NCBI RefSeq assembly: GCF_039542035.1
Contig: NZ_BAABHJ010000040.1
Span: 851,043 to 915,042 of the forward strand
Direction of reading: 5' to 3'
Source: Actinoallomurus liliacearum
GTDB taxonomy: Bacteria > Actinomycetota > Actinomycetes > Streptosporangiales > Streptosporangiaceae
Length of the DNA stretch: 64,000 nucleotides
Shown: in pieces, positions 34,357-45,556 of the stretch
Position numbering within the stretch: position 1 is the first letter of the stretch
Layout of the letters: each line of letters starts with the position of its first letter
Program-made: the position numbers and the translations under genes
The notes under the pieces: model-generated
Databases searched by the model: none
Told to the model about the DNA's origin: nothing
What the model saw: the letters and a program-made list of their open reading frames with translations, nothing else

Positions 34357-35397
34357 TCACGCCGTCAGGTACTTCTGCAGGTCGTCCAGGACCGCGTCGG
34401 CCGCGGTGACGCCCAGCCCGAGGTACCAGGTCTCGTCCGGCACGTCGTACGCGTGGCCGTCCTTGACCGCCTTCAGGTTCTTCCACAGCGGGTTGCTCTG
34501 GGCCTTGTTCTTGTCGGTGGCCTTCGGGTCGCCGTACACGCCGGTGAAGATGTAGTCGGCGTCGGCCTGGTCGATGTTCTCGGCGCTGACCTCGGCCGCC
34601 AGGTCGTTGATGTCCTGGTTCTTCGGGCGCGGGATGCCGACGTCCTTGAGGATGGTGCCGATGAAGGAGGCGTTCGCGTACAGCCGGATGACGCCGTTCG
34701 GCAGGTAACGCACCATCGACACGGTCGGCTTCTTCGCGCCCAGCTTGACCCCGAGGACCTTGGCCTTCTCCTTGTACGCGGCGAGCTTCGCCTCGGCCTG
34801 CGCGGTCCGGTCGAGCGCGGCCGCGTTGAGGAGGTAGTTCTCCTTCCAGGTGAAGCCGGGACGGATGGAGAAGACCGTGGGGGCGATCTTCGACAGCTCG
34901 TCGTAGGAGTCCGCGGCGCGGAGCTGGCTGCCCAGGATCAGGTCGGGCTTGAGCGCGGCGATCGCCTCGAGGTTGAGGCTGCTGATCGTGCCGACGTTCT
35001 TCGGCGTGCCCGCGTCGTTCTTCAGGTACGACGGCAGCTCCGGCGACCCCTCGGTCGGGGCCAGCCCGACCGGCTTGATCCCCAGCGACACGACGTTGTC
35101 GAGCTCGCCGACGTCCAGCACGACGACCCGCTGGGGCTGCGCCTTGATGACCGTACGGCCCATCGCGTGCGTGATCGTCCGCGGCCACTGGCCCGGCTTG
35201 GCGTCCGTCCCCATCGCGGCGGTCTTCTCCGCGGCGCTCGCGAAGTCCTTCCCGCCCTTGGCGACCGACTGCTTGTTCTTCGCCTCGGCGCCGCCCTCCT
35301 TCCCGTTCCCGGTGGACCCACCGCCGCACGCCCCGAGGGACAGGACGGCGGTGATGGCGAGAGCGACGGCGGCCGTGCCGCGACGCCGAAGAGACAC
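34357..35397 (-). CDS. iron-siderophore substrate-binding lipoprotein
   Basis: A 346-residue extracellular lipoprotein (signal peptide with lipobox LSLGAC, Cys at about 24). It has the class III periplasmic-binding fold of FhuD/FepB type: RVVVLDVGELDNVVSLGIKP, LNLEAIAALKPDLILGSQLR, YDELSKIAPTVFSIRPGFTW, and a C-terminal DETWYLGLGVTAADAVLDDL. It captures the ferric siderophore for the permease pair downstream. ATG 35397 lies 32 bases inside an iron box, so expression should be induced by iron starvation. No siderophore synthesis genes are in this window. Confidence 0.93.
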   Translation of the reverse strand: MSLRRRGTAAVALAITAVLSLGACGGGSTGNGKEGGAEAKNKQSVAKGGKDFASAAEKTAAMGTDAKPGQWPRTITHAMGRTVIKAQPQRVVVLDVGELDNVVSLGIKPVGLAPTEGSPELPSYLKNDAGTPKNVGTISSLNLEAIAALKPDLILGSQLRAADSYDELSKIAPTVFSIRPGFTWKENYLLNAAALDRTAQAEAKLAAYKEKAKVLGVKLGAKKPTVSMVRYLPNGVIRLYANASFIGTILKDVGIPRPKNQDINDLAAEVSAENIDQADADYIFTGVYGDPKATDKNKAQSNPLWKNLKAVKDGHAYDVPDETWYLGLGVTAADAVLDDLQKYLTA

Positions 35398-35429
35398 CCG
35401 AGGCTCCTTTGCTGTGGATCAGCTAGCAG

Positions 35430-35447
35430 TTAGGTGAGCCTAACCTA
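35430..35447. promoter_or_regulatory. iron box (DtxR/IdeR/DmdR operator)
   Basis: TTAGGTGAGCCTAACCTA matches the actinobacterial iron box (TTAGGTTAGGCTAACCTAA) in nearly all positions. It stands in the promoter of the siderophore importer operon and overlaps the last codons of the LysR gene at 35440. Confidence 0.88.
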
Positions 35448-36441
35448 TGCCGGAACTGCGCAAATTGCGGCACCGGCAGTCGTGCCGATCCGGTGGCCGG
35501 GCGGAGCGCAGGGCGACCGCCCGGAGGAGGGCGTCCCGGCACGCCTGGACGGCGGGGTGCCGGCTGCGGCCGCGGCGTACGGCGGTGAAGAGGCGGCGTG
35601 CGCGCTGACCGTCGGGGAGCCGCCGCAGCGTGACGGTCGGGGGTTGCCCGCTCCAGACGAGGTCGGGAAGGAAGGCGGCGGCGTGTCCCTGCTCGACGAG
35701 GCGAAGGTGGAGCAGGAGGTCGGTGGTCTCGAACCGTACGTCGGGTTCGAAACCGGCGTTGCGGCACAGGGTCATGGCCCAGTGCCGCGCGGCCGTGCCC
35801 TCGGGCTCCATCACCCACGGGTGGTCCGCGAGCGAGCGCAGCGCGGCCATCGGGTCGTCGGCGTCCGGGCCGGCGGTGTCAGGGGCGTCGGCGGCCCGGC
35901 CGTCGGCCGGTTCGGGCAGCGCGAGGTGCAGGGGGTCGTCGAGCAGGTCCTGCTCGTCGAGTCCGGCGGGCCGCGGGTTGGGATTGCCCGGGTACTCCTC
36001 GGCGAGGACCAGGTCGAAGTCGCGGGCCTGCAGGGCGGGCAGGGCCTTCTCCGGTTCCAGGTGAGTGAGGTGGACGCGCAGGTGCGGGTGCAGGTCGCGC
36101 AGCAGGCCGAGCGCGGCCGGGACCAGGGCCAGGGCGGCCGTCTGGAACGAGGCGACGCGCAGGGTGCCGGTCAGCTCGGTGAGGGAGGCGGAGATCTCCG
36201 CCTCCGCGCGCTCCAGGCGTTCGAGAACGGCTTCGGTGTGGGCGACGAGGATCTCGGCCTGCTCGGTCAGCCGCACCCGCCGCCCGACCGGTTCCAGCAG
36301 CCGGACGCCGACCTCGGCCTCCAACTGCGAGAGCTGCTGGGAGATGGAGGAGGGCGCGTAGGACAGGGCCGCGGCGACGGCCGCCAGCGTGCCGCGGTGC
36401 TTGAGCTCGCGCAGCAGGCGCAGTCGGTGCAGGTCGAACAC
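35440..36441 (-). CDS. LysR-family transcriptional regulator
   Basis: A 333-residue regulator. The DNA-binding domain is VFDLHRLRLLRELKHRGTLA, then AALSYAPSSISQQLSQLEAE, then VGVRLLEPVGRRVRLTEQA; the effector domain follows (LRVASFQTAALALVPAALGL, FDLVLAEEYPGNPNPRPAGL). GTG 36441 matches the family N-terminus; the open frame continues to 36666 without support. It is divergent from the diaminopropionate-lyase operon (118 bases between), which it probably controls. Its 3' end runs into the iron box of the siderophore importer. Confidence 0.88.
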   Translation of the reverse strand: MFDLHRLRLLRELKHRGTLAAVAAALSYAPSSISQQLSQLEAEVGVRLLEPVGRRVRLTEQAEILVAHTEAVLERLERAEAEISASLTELTGTLRVASFQTAALALVPAALGLLRDLHPHLRVHLTHLEPEKALPALQARDFDLVLAEEYPGNPNPRPAGLDEQDLLDDPLHLALPEPADGRAADAPDTAGPDADDPMAALRSLADHPWVMEPEGTAARHWAMTLCRNAGFEPDVRFETTDLLLHLRLVEQGHAAAFLPDLVWSGQPPTVTLRRLPDGQRARRLFTAVRRGRSRHPAVQACRDALLRAVALRSARPPDRHDCRCRNLRSSGIG

Positions 36442-36559
36442 GGGCGGATCGCTTTCCCCGCCGTCGCGGAGCGGCGCGTCGAACGGTCGGTTTCTCCGAT
36501 GAATATACGTCGAAAACATCCGCTGGACCGATCGGAGGAGGACGCCGCACCCTGGACGC

Positions 36560-37671
36560 GTGCCTGAGAACGTGTCCTCCCGCCCCGTGTCGCCGTGGGT
36601 CGCGCGGCCCGGCGCCCGTACCTGGAGATGTGCGCCCGCGCCCGCCGAGGTGCGGGCCTTCCACACCGCGCTGCCCGACTACGCGCCCACACCGCTGACC
36701 GAACTCCCGCCGCTGGCCGCCGAGTTGGGAGTCGGCCGGGTCTTCGTCAAGGACGAGTCGTGCCGTCTGGGACTGCCCGCGTTCAAGGCGCTGGGCGCGT
36801 CCTGGGCGGTCCACCGCGCGCTGTCCGCGCGGGCCGTGAGCGGCGGAGGACCGGGCCCGGTCACCCTGGTGACCGCCACCGACGGCAACCACGGCCGGGC
36901 GGTGGCCCGCATGGCGCGCCTGCTCGGGCAGCACGCCCACGTCTTCGTTCCGCAGGGCGTGCACCCGCAGGCCGTGGCGGCCATCGTCGCCGAGCGGGCG
37001 CGGGTCACCGAGATCGCGGGGTCCTACGACGAGGCCGTACGCGAGGCGGCCGAGGCGGCCGCCACGCCGGACGCGGTCCTGGTCCAGGACACCGCCTGGC
37101 CGGGCTACGAGCAGATCCCGGGCTGGATCGTCGAGGGCTACTCCACCCTCTGCGCCGAGGTCGACGAGCAGTTGACCGCCGCAGGCGTCACCGAGGGACC
37201 CGGCCTCGTGTCCGTACCGGTGGGCGTGGGATCACTGGCCCAGGCCGTCGTCACGCACTACCGCAGCCGCCCGTCCGGGCGGGCTCCGGCGCTGTTGTCG
37301 GTGGAGCCGGAGGCCGCGTCCTGCGTCCTCGAGAGCCTCACGCTGGGCGAACCCGTCGGTATCACCACGGGTGAGACCGTCATGGCCGGGCTGAACTGCG
37401 GCACCCCGTCCAGCGCCGCCTGGCCCTTCCTGCATGGCGGGCTGGACGCCGCCGTCGCCATCCCCGACGCCGACGGCATCCGGGCGGTCGCCGACCTCGC
37501 CGCTCTCGGCGTCTCCTCGGGCCCCTGCGGGGCCGCGGCGCTCGCCGGTCTCCGCGCGGTGCTCACCGGCGCGGGCGCCGAAGAGCGCCGGACGGCGCTG
37601 GGGCTCGGGGCGACCTCGGTGGTCGTCCTGCTGAGCACCGAGGGTCCGGCCGCCAACCCAGGAGATGGATC

Positions 37672-37675
<4 letters not shown>
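36560..37675 (+). CDS. diaminopropionate ammonia-lyase-like PLP enzyme
   Basis: A 371-residue fold-type II pyridoxal-phosphate enzyme. The PLP lysine lies in LGLPAFKALGASWAVHRAL, the phosphate-cradle region in TATDGNHGRAVARMARLLGQ, and the glycine loop in VPVGVGSLAQAVVTHY. Similarity is to diaminopropionate ammonia-lyase (DpaL/YgeX), which splits 2,3-diaminopropionate into pyruvate and ammonia; a related threonine-dehydratase-like specificity is possible. GTG 36560 is used. Its stop overlaps the start of the next gene (ATGA), and the E. coli ygeX gene is likewise followed by an M20 hydrolase gene. Confidence 0.82.
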
Positions 37676-38937
<1,262 letters not shown>

Positions 38938-39007
38938 CCGCGACACGTCTCCCATGCCGCGCCGCCCTTGTCTCCCAGGGGCGGCCGCAGAACTTCGGAA
39001 GGTCCCC

Positions 39008-40186
39008 ATGCTCCCCGAGACGCCCTCGACCGCAGCGGCTCCCGATCCCGTGGACCCCGGCAGCCTGCTGGCCCGGCTGATCGCCATCGACTCCGTCAAC
39101 CCGGACCTCGTGGCCGGTGGGGCCGGCGAGAGCGTCATCGCCGACTTCTGCGGCGAATGGCTGGCCGCCCGCGGCTTCGAGGCGCACCGCCTGGAGAAGC
39201 GTCCCGGCCGGCCCTCGCTCGTCGCGATCGCCCGCGGCACCGGCGGCGGCCGGTCCCTCATGCTCAACGGCCACCTCGACACGGTGGGCCTGGCCGGCTA
39301 CGACGGCGACCCGCTCGACCCGCAGGTCCGCGACGGGAAGATGTTCGGCCGCGGGGCCTTCGACATGAAAGGCGGTATCGCGGCCATGATGGTGGCCGCC
39401 GCCCGCGCCACCGCGGGCGGCCCGCTGCGCGGCGATGTCATCCTCGCCTGCGTCGCCGACGAGGAGCACGGCAGCTTCGGCACCGAGGAGGTGCTCGAGT
39501 CCTTCACCGCCGACGCGGCGATCGTCGCCGAGCCGAGCCATCTGGAGGTCACCCTCGCCCACAAGGGCTTCGCCTGGTTCGACGTGGAGATCGAGGGCCG
39601 CGCGGCCCATGGTTCGCGGCCCGAGCTCGGCATCGACGCGATCGCCAAGGCCGGGCACTTCCTGGTCGCGCTGGAGGAACTGGGACGGTACCTCGCGCTG
39701 CGCCCGGCACACCCCCTCCTGGGCACCGGCACCGTGCACGCCTCGGTCATCCACGGCGGCCAGGAGCCCTCCACCTACCCGGCGCGCTGCCACGTCACGC
39801 TCGAGCGCCGCACCGTACCCGGTGAGAGCGCCGACGGTGTCGAGCGGGAGTTGACCGCGGTGCTCGAGCGCATCGCCGGCACGGTCCCCGACTTCTACTA
39901 CCGGCTGACCCGCGGCCTGCACCGCGAGCCGTTCGAGGCCGATCCGGAGGCGCTCGTCGTCCGTACCCTGACCCGGCACGCGCACGAGGTCCTCGGGCGC
40001 CCGCCCGTGGTGCGCGCCGAGCCCTTCTGGACCGACTGCGCCCTCCTGGACCGCGCGGGCATTCCCTGCCTGCTCTTCGGCGTCGACGGCGCGGGCGCGC
40101 ACGCGGCCACCGAGTACGTCGATCTCGCCTCGCTGGACCGCCTCACCGACATTCTGACCGGCACCATCGCGGACTTCTGTTCCTGA
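39008..40186 (+). CDS. M20 peptidase, ArgE/DapE family deacylase
   Basis: A 392-residue zinc hydrolase. Motifs are LMLNGHLDTVGLAGYDGDP, FGRGAFDMKGGIAAMMVA, CVADEEHGSFGTEEVL (catalytic Glu pair), the dimerisation domain (GRAAHGSRPELGIDAIA) and FWTDCALLDRAGIPCLLFG with the closing His in GAGAHAATEYVDL. It would remove an acyl group from an N-acyl amino acid. ATG 39008 has GGAAGG upstream. Its position behind the lyase and the carbamoyl hydrolase suggests a pathway that unwraps a modified diamino acid; the exact substrate is unknown. Confidence 0.88.
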   Translation: MLPETPSTAAAPDPVDPGSLLARLIAIDSVNPDLVAGGAGESVIADFCGEWLAARGFEAHRLEKRPGRPSLVAIARGTGGGRSLMLNGHLDTVGLAGYDGDPLDPQVRDGKMFGRGAFDMKGGIAAMMVAAARATAGGPLRGDVILACVADEEHGSFGTEEVLESFTADAAIVAEPSHLEVTLAHKGFAWFDVEIEGRAAHGSRPELGIDAIAKAGHFLVALEELGRYLALRPAHPLLGTGTVHASVIHGGQEPSTYPARCHVTLERRTVPGESADGVERELTAVLERIAGTVPDFYYRLTRGLHREPFEADPEALVVRTLTRHAHEVLGRPPVVRAEPFWTDCALLDRAGIPCLLFGVDGAGAHAATEYVDLASLDRLTDILTGTIADFCS

Positions 40187-40370
40187 GCCTCGGCGGCGCG
40201 CATTCCGACAGGGGGGCGGAAGTGACGGAGAAGGCTTCGAAGGGCGGCTCAGAAACGCCGAGGGGTCCCGGAACCGATATGCCGGAAATGGCGTCCTAGC
40301 TCTGCTTCGCAGCGACGGGGCAACCGTTACGATCTTCCGGACATTGACGCATCTGGGGAGTGGGTTCACC

Positions 40371-41036
40371 GTGCAACCCCCGCAGCCGCCGTACGGCGGT
40401 CAGCCGCCCGCGTACGGGCCTCCGCCCGGTCCGCCCGGACCGCCGATGCCCCCTGGGCCCCCGGGATGGGGGCCGCCGCCCCCGCGACGGCCGAACAACA
40501 ACGGCGTGGCGGTCGTCATCGTCCTCGTCGCCGTCTTCGTGCTGGTGATCGGCGGCGGCGCCATCCTGTGGCTGGGATTCCACGTCGGCGACTCGGCGCG
40601 CAAGCACGCGGTCGCGGTGCCCACGCTGCCGGACCTCCCGACGCCGCCCACCTACAGCCCGCCGCCGCTGCCCAGCTACTCGCCGTCCTTCCCGTCCGGC
40701 CCCGACTCTCCGACCGACACCTACTCACCGCCGGACACGTACTCGCCGCCGCCGCAGTACTACGGCGCCATCGCCGTGGCGAGCGACGGCAGCGTCGGCA
40801 AGTCCTGGGACTACAGCAGCGCGTCCGCCGCCGAGAAGCGCGCGTTGAACGAGTGCCCCCGCTCCCACTGCAAGGTGCTCGTTGGTTTCATGAACAGCTG
40901 CGGCGCCGTCGCGTACAACCCCCGCACCAACAGGTACTGGGGCGGTCGTGGCGCCACGAAGACCGCGGCCGAGAAGGACGCCATCTCCAACGCGGGCGGC
41001 GGCCACTGGATCACCTGGGTGTGCACCACCCGGTAG
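40371..41036 (+). CDS. membrane-anchored DUF4189 protein with proline-rich N-terminus
   Basis: A 221-residue protein. Residues 1-43 are a Pro/Gly-rich cytoplasmic segment (PPYGGQPPAYGPPPGPPGPP), residues 45-70 one membrane helix (VAVVIVLVAVFVLVIGGGAILWLGF), then a Pro/Ser/Tyr-rich linker with YSPP repeats, and a C-terminal DUF4189 domain (YGAIAVASDGSVGKSWDYSS, LNECPRSHCKVLVGFMNSCG, WVCTTR) with five cysteines. The domain occurs on exported proteins of unknown role. GTG 40371 has GGGGAG upstream. It follows the amidase operon but has its own 180-base upstream region. Confidence 0.8.
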   Translation: MQPPQPPYGGQPPAYGPPPGPPGPPMPPGPPGWGPPPPRRPNNNGVAVVIVLVAVFVLVIGGGAILWLGFHVGDSARKHAVAVPTLPDLPTPPTYSPPPLPSYSPSFPSGPDSPTDTYSPPDTYSPPPQYYGAIAVASDGSVGKSWDYSSASAAEKRALNECPRSHCKVLVGFMNSCGAVAYNPRTNRYWGGRGATKTAAEKDAISNAGGGHWITWVCTTR

Positions 41037-41046
41037 GGAGGCGAGA

Positions 41047-41077
41047 GCCGGGCCCGCCTCTCTGCGGGGGCCCGGCG
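41047..41077 (+). terminator. hairpin after the DUF4189 gene
   Basis: GCCGGGCCCGC pairs with GCGGGGGCCCGGC around a short CTCTCT loop, 10 bases past the stop codon. Confidence 0.65.
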
Positions 41078-41129
41078 GCTGTGCCTCGGCGTTTCTGCGC
41101 GAGCGGCTCGTCATGGGTCGGCCTGGCGG

Positions 41130-41215
41130 CGCCGCCGGCCTTGGCGGGGATGGCGTAGTGGTACGCGCCCCGCACGATGCCCACGTCATGGGCCCCGTTG
41201 AAGCGATCCCTTCGC
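41130..41215 (-). pseudogene. possible GH25 lysozyme remnant
   Basis: Read leftwards the stretch gives DRFNGAHDVGIVRGAYHYAI followed by PAKAGGAA, close to the segment of GH25 muramidases usually written YNGSY.VGI.RGAYHFAIP. Stop codons and frame changes on both sides show that no gene remains. The match is short, so confidence is limited. Confidence 0.35.
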
Positions 41216-41318
41216 GATCACCGGTCACTCGAAAGACCTCTGATTCGGCTCGGCGCGCGGGTGCTCCGCGCGCCGCGCGGCTCGCCGCGCCGGGGTGGCC
41301 GCCGAGTCCACGCACCCT

Positions 41319-41349
41319 GAACAAGAATCATTTGTTCTCTTGAATCATT
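41319..41349. promoter_or_regulatory. candidate Fur-type operator region
   Basis: GAACAA, 7 bases, TTGTTC (41319-41337) is a perfect inverted repeat; GAATCATT occurs twice, at 41325-41332 and 41342-41349. It lies 27 bases before the Fur-family gene and is a plausible autoregulatory site. Confidence 0.5.
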
Positions 41350-41375
41350 CTGGTTAGTGGATTAGGTTGAGGGCT

Positions 41376-41813
41376 ATGACGCCATCCCAGCCCCCGACCT
41401 CCGCCGAGGAGCTGCGCGGTGTCGGCCTGCGGGTGACGGCCGCCCGCGTCGCACTGCTCGAGACCGTACGGACCGGTGACCACCTCGGCGTCGAGGCGAT
41501 CGCCTCCGGGGTGCGCGACCGCGTCGGCCACGTCTCCTTGCAGGCCGTGTACGAGGCCCTCCACGCGCTCACCGCCGCGGGCCTCATCCGCCGCATCGAG
41601 CCGGCCGGCAGCCCGGCCCGGTTCGAGGGACGCATCGGGGACAACCACCACCACGTCGTGTGCCGGTCGTGCGGTGCCGTCGCCGACGTCGACTGCGCGG
41701 TCGGCGAGGCGCCGTGCCTGACCGCGTCCGACGACCACGGCTTCTCGATCGACGAGGCCGAGGTCATCTACTGGGGCCTGTGCCCCGCCTGTGCCACCGC
41801 CAGCAGTTCCTGA
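41376..41813 (+). CDS. furA: Fur-family repressor (FurA/CatR type)
   Basis: A 145-residue metalloregulator. The winged helix is at LRGVGLRVTAARVALLETVR and VSLQAVYEALHALTAAGLIR; the dimerisation domain has the His-rich NHHHVVCRSCG motif and structural-zinc cysteines in CRSCGAVADVDC and LCPACA. Its position directly before katG is the conserved furA-katG (catR-cat) arrangement, in which the repressor is inactivated by peroxide. ATG 41376 is preferred to 41367. The katG gene begins 33 bases after the stop, so the pair is one transcript. Confidence 0.92.
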   Translation: MTPSQPPTSAEELRGVGLRVTAARVALLETVRTGDHLGVEAIASGVRDRVGHVSLQAVYEALHALTAAGLIRRIEPAGSPARFEGRIGDNHHHVVCRSCGAVADVDCAVGEAPCLTASDDHGFSIDEAEVIYWGLCPACATASSS

Positions 41814-41846
41814 ACACTGTGAACCGCCTTTTCCGGAGGGATCCCC

Positions 41847-44081
<2,235 letters not shown>

Positions 44082-44108
44082 CTCGTCTGACCGGCTGACG
44101 GGTTCTGG

Positions 44109-44152
44109 CCGTCCGGTGACCGGGGTCTCGTGGACCTCCGGTCACCGGACGG
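44109..44152. terminator. bidirectional hairpin terminator
   Basis: CCGTCCGGTGACCGG and its exact complement CCGGTCACCGGACGG form a 15-bp stem with a 14-base loop between katG and the convergent DUF4235 gene. Confidence 0.75.
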
Positions 44153-44170
44153 GGCCTGCGACTCGTACGC

Positions 44171-44431
44171 TCACGAACTCTCTGGTCCGCCGTGGCGGCG
44201 GACCAGGTAACCATGGTTGAGGGCCGCCTTGACGCCGCCGACGATCGCGCCCTGCAGCGCGGCGGCGGCCAGGACCTCGACCCAGCCGCGCTCGACGTCC
44301 CCGGCGTCGGGCGCGTCGTCCTGTCCGGAGACGAGCTTCCAGGTCTGCTTGAACAGCGCTCCGGCGATCAGGCCGCCGGCCAGGCCGAGGACCGCCGAGA
44401 CCGGACGGGAGATCGAGTCGGACCGGCTCAT
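44171..44431 (-). CDS. DUF4235 small membrane protein
   Basis: An 86-residue protein with two hydrophobic segments (VSAVLGLAGGLIAGALF and VLAAAALQGAIVGGVKAAL) and conserved KQTWKLVSGQDDAPDA between them. Family function is unknown. ATG 44431 has CTGGAGCC upstream. A frameshifted copy of this gene lies at 13908-14140. Confidence 0.82.
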   Translation of the reverse strand: MSRSDSISRPVSAVLGLAGGLIAGALFKQTWKLVSGQDDAPDAGDVERGWVEVLAAAALQGAIVGGVKAALNHGYLVRRHGGPESS

Positions 44432-44553
44432 GACCGGCTCCAGTGGTCCCTAGTGCTCACGATGCCCGCACCTCTTCCCGTTCGGGGGTTCCGTTTACCG
44501 GTTCGGTGCGGCGGGATACCCGGTGAGCACGCGGGCTAACGCGACATTTCGGT

Positions 44554-45354
44554 TCAGTCCCCGAGGTCCCACAGGAGGCGGTAGTACCGCATCCGGTCCG
44601 GGTCGGGACGGACGCCGTAGGCGTCGAGGAGGAGGCCCTCCCATCCGGGACCGTAGTTCCACTCGGTGCTCCAGGTGGCGATGGCGAGGTCGGCCCATCG
44701 GTCGGCGACGCCGAGCCGGCCGAGGTCGACGTGGGCGGACCAGCGGCCGTCCTCACCGATGAGGGTGTTGGGCGCACAACTGTCGCCGTGGCAGACGACG
44801 AGCCGGTCATGCGGCGGGGTCTCCGCGAGGACCGCGAGCGCCCGGTCGACTCCCAGGGGGCGGTGCGCCGGGTCCCATCGCGTCGCGTCGACGCGGCCCT
44901 GCGCGGCGCGCCGGCGGGCGTCGGCGAGCCGGTCCTCGGCCGCCCAGGAGAACGGGCACTCCGCGACGGGAAGCGCCTCGTGGAGGGCGCGCAGACCCTC
45001 GCCGACGGCCGTCACCGCCGTACGCGGCTCGGCCTTCCACCGGTCGGCGACGGCGCTCTGGCCGGGCAGCGCGGCGGTCACGAGCCAGGAGCCGTCACCG
45101 TCGGCGCCCTGGTCCAGCACCCGCGGCACCGGGGTGAACGCCACCGCCCAGGACAGCCGGACGGTCTCCTCGGTGAGGTCGAGTCCGCTGTCCGGGGGAG
45201 CCCATTTGACGAAGCACCGGTCCGGGTCCGCGCCGACCTCGAACGTCAGCCCGCCCAGCTCGTTCTCCCACACCGCACGCACCGGCCGGCCCGCCGCCAG
45301 GGCCGCCACGCACGCGGGAACCGTCACATCCGATCGCGGGGGTCCGGCAACCAT
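44554..45354 (-). CDS. aminoglycoside phosphotransferase-like kinase
   Basis: A 266-residue protein of the APH(3') type. The catalytic core is clear: VVCHGDSCAPNTLIGEDGRW (HGDxCxPN) and AHVDLGRLGVADRWADLAIA (metal-binding Asp). The N-terminal lobe (VWENELGGLTFEVGADPDRCFVKWAP) carries the ATP-site Lys. Such enzymes phosphorylate aminoglycosides or other small molecules; the real substrate of a chromosomal actinomycete member is often unknown. It is a single gene with no antibiotic cluster around it. Confidence 0.85.
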   Translation of the reverse strand: MVAGPPRSDVTVPACVAALAAGRPVRAVWENELGGLTFEVGADPDRCFVKWAPPDSGLDLTEETVRLSWAVAFTPVPRVLDQGADGDGSWLVTAALPGQSAVADRWKAEPRTAVTAVGEGLRALHEALPVAECPFSWAAEDRLADARRRAAQGRVDATRWDPAHRPLGVDRALAVLAETPPHDRLVVCHGDSCAPNTLIGEDGRWSAHVDLGRLGVADRWADLAIATWSTEWNYGPGWEGLLLDAYGVRPDPDRMRYYRLLWDLGD

Positions 45355-45432
45355 CGCCCAATCCTGTCACGAGACGGGCCCCGCGGTCTCTTGACGCGAA
45401 TCGTGCTCCCTGGGCTATATTCGGCCTAATTC

Positions 45433-45449
45433 TTAGGAAACCTTCCTTA
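45433..45449. promoter_or_regulatory. inverted repeat upstream of chitinase
   Basis: TTAGGAAACCTTCCTTA: imperfect inverted repeat (AGGAA and TTCCT) about 110 bases before the chitinase start. Similar GGAAA/TTTCC palindromes occur before secreted glycosidase genes of actinomycetes; the regulator is not known to me. Confidence 0.4.
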
Positions 45450-45556
45450 TCTTTGAGGCCGACCCGGGCCTCGATCGCGACGACGGCAGGGAGGAGGCCC
45501 TACCTCTTACTTCGAGTCTTAGTTGAAGCACTGACCTTCCTGAGAGGACCCCCGCC

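Noticed and set aside
31405..35397. Siderophore importer as part of a siderophore biosynthesis cluster
   Set aside because: No NRPS, NIS-synthetase, decarboxylase or monooxygenase genes are in the window; only uptake genes are present.
44554..45354. Aminoglycoside phosphotransferase-like gene as sign of an antibiotic cluster
   Set aside because: No biosynthetic, transport or other resistance genes are adjacent; a lone kinase of this family does not indicate a cluster.
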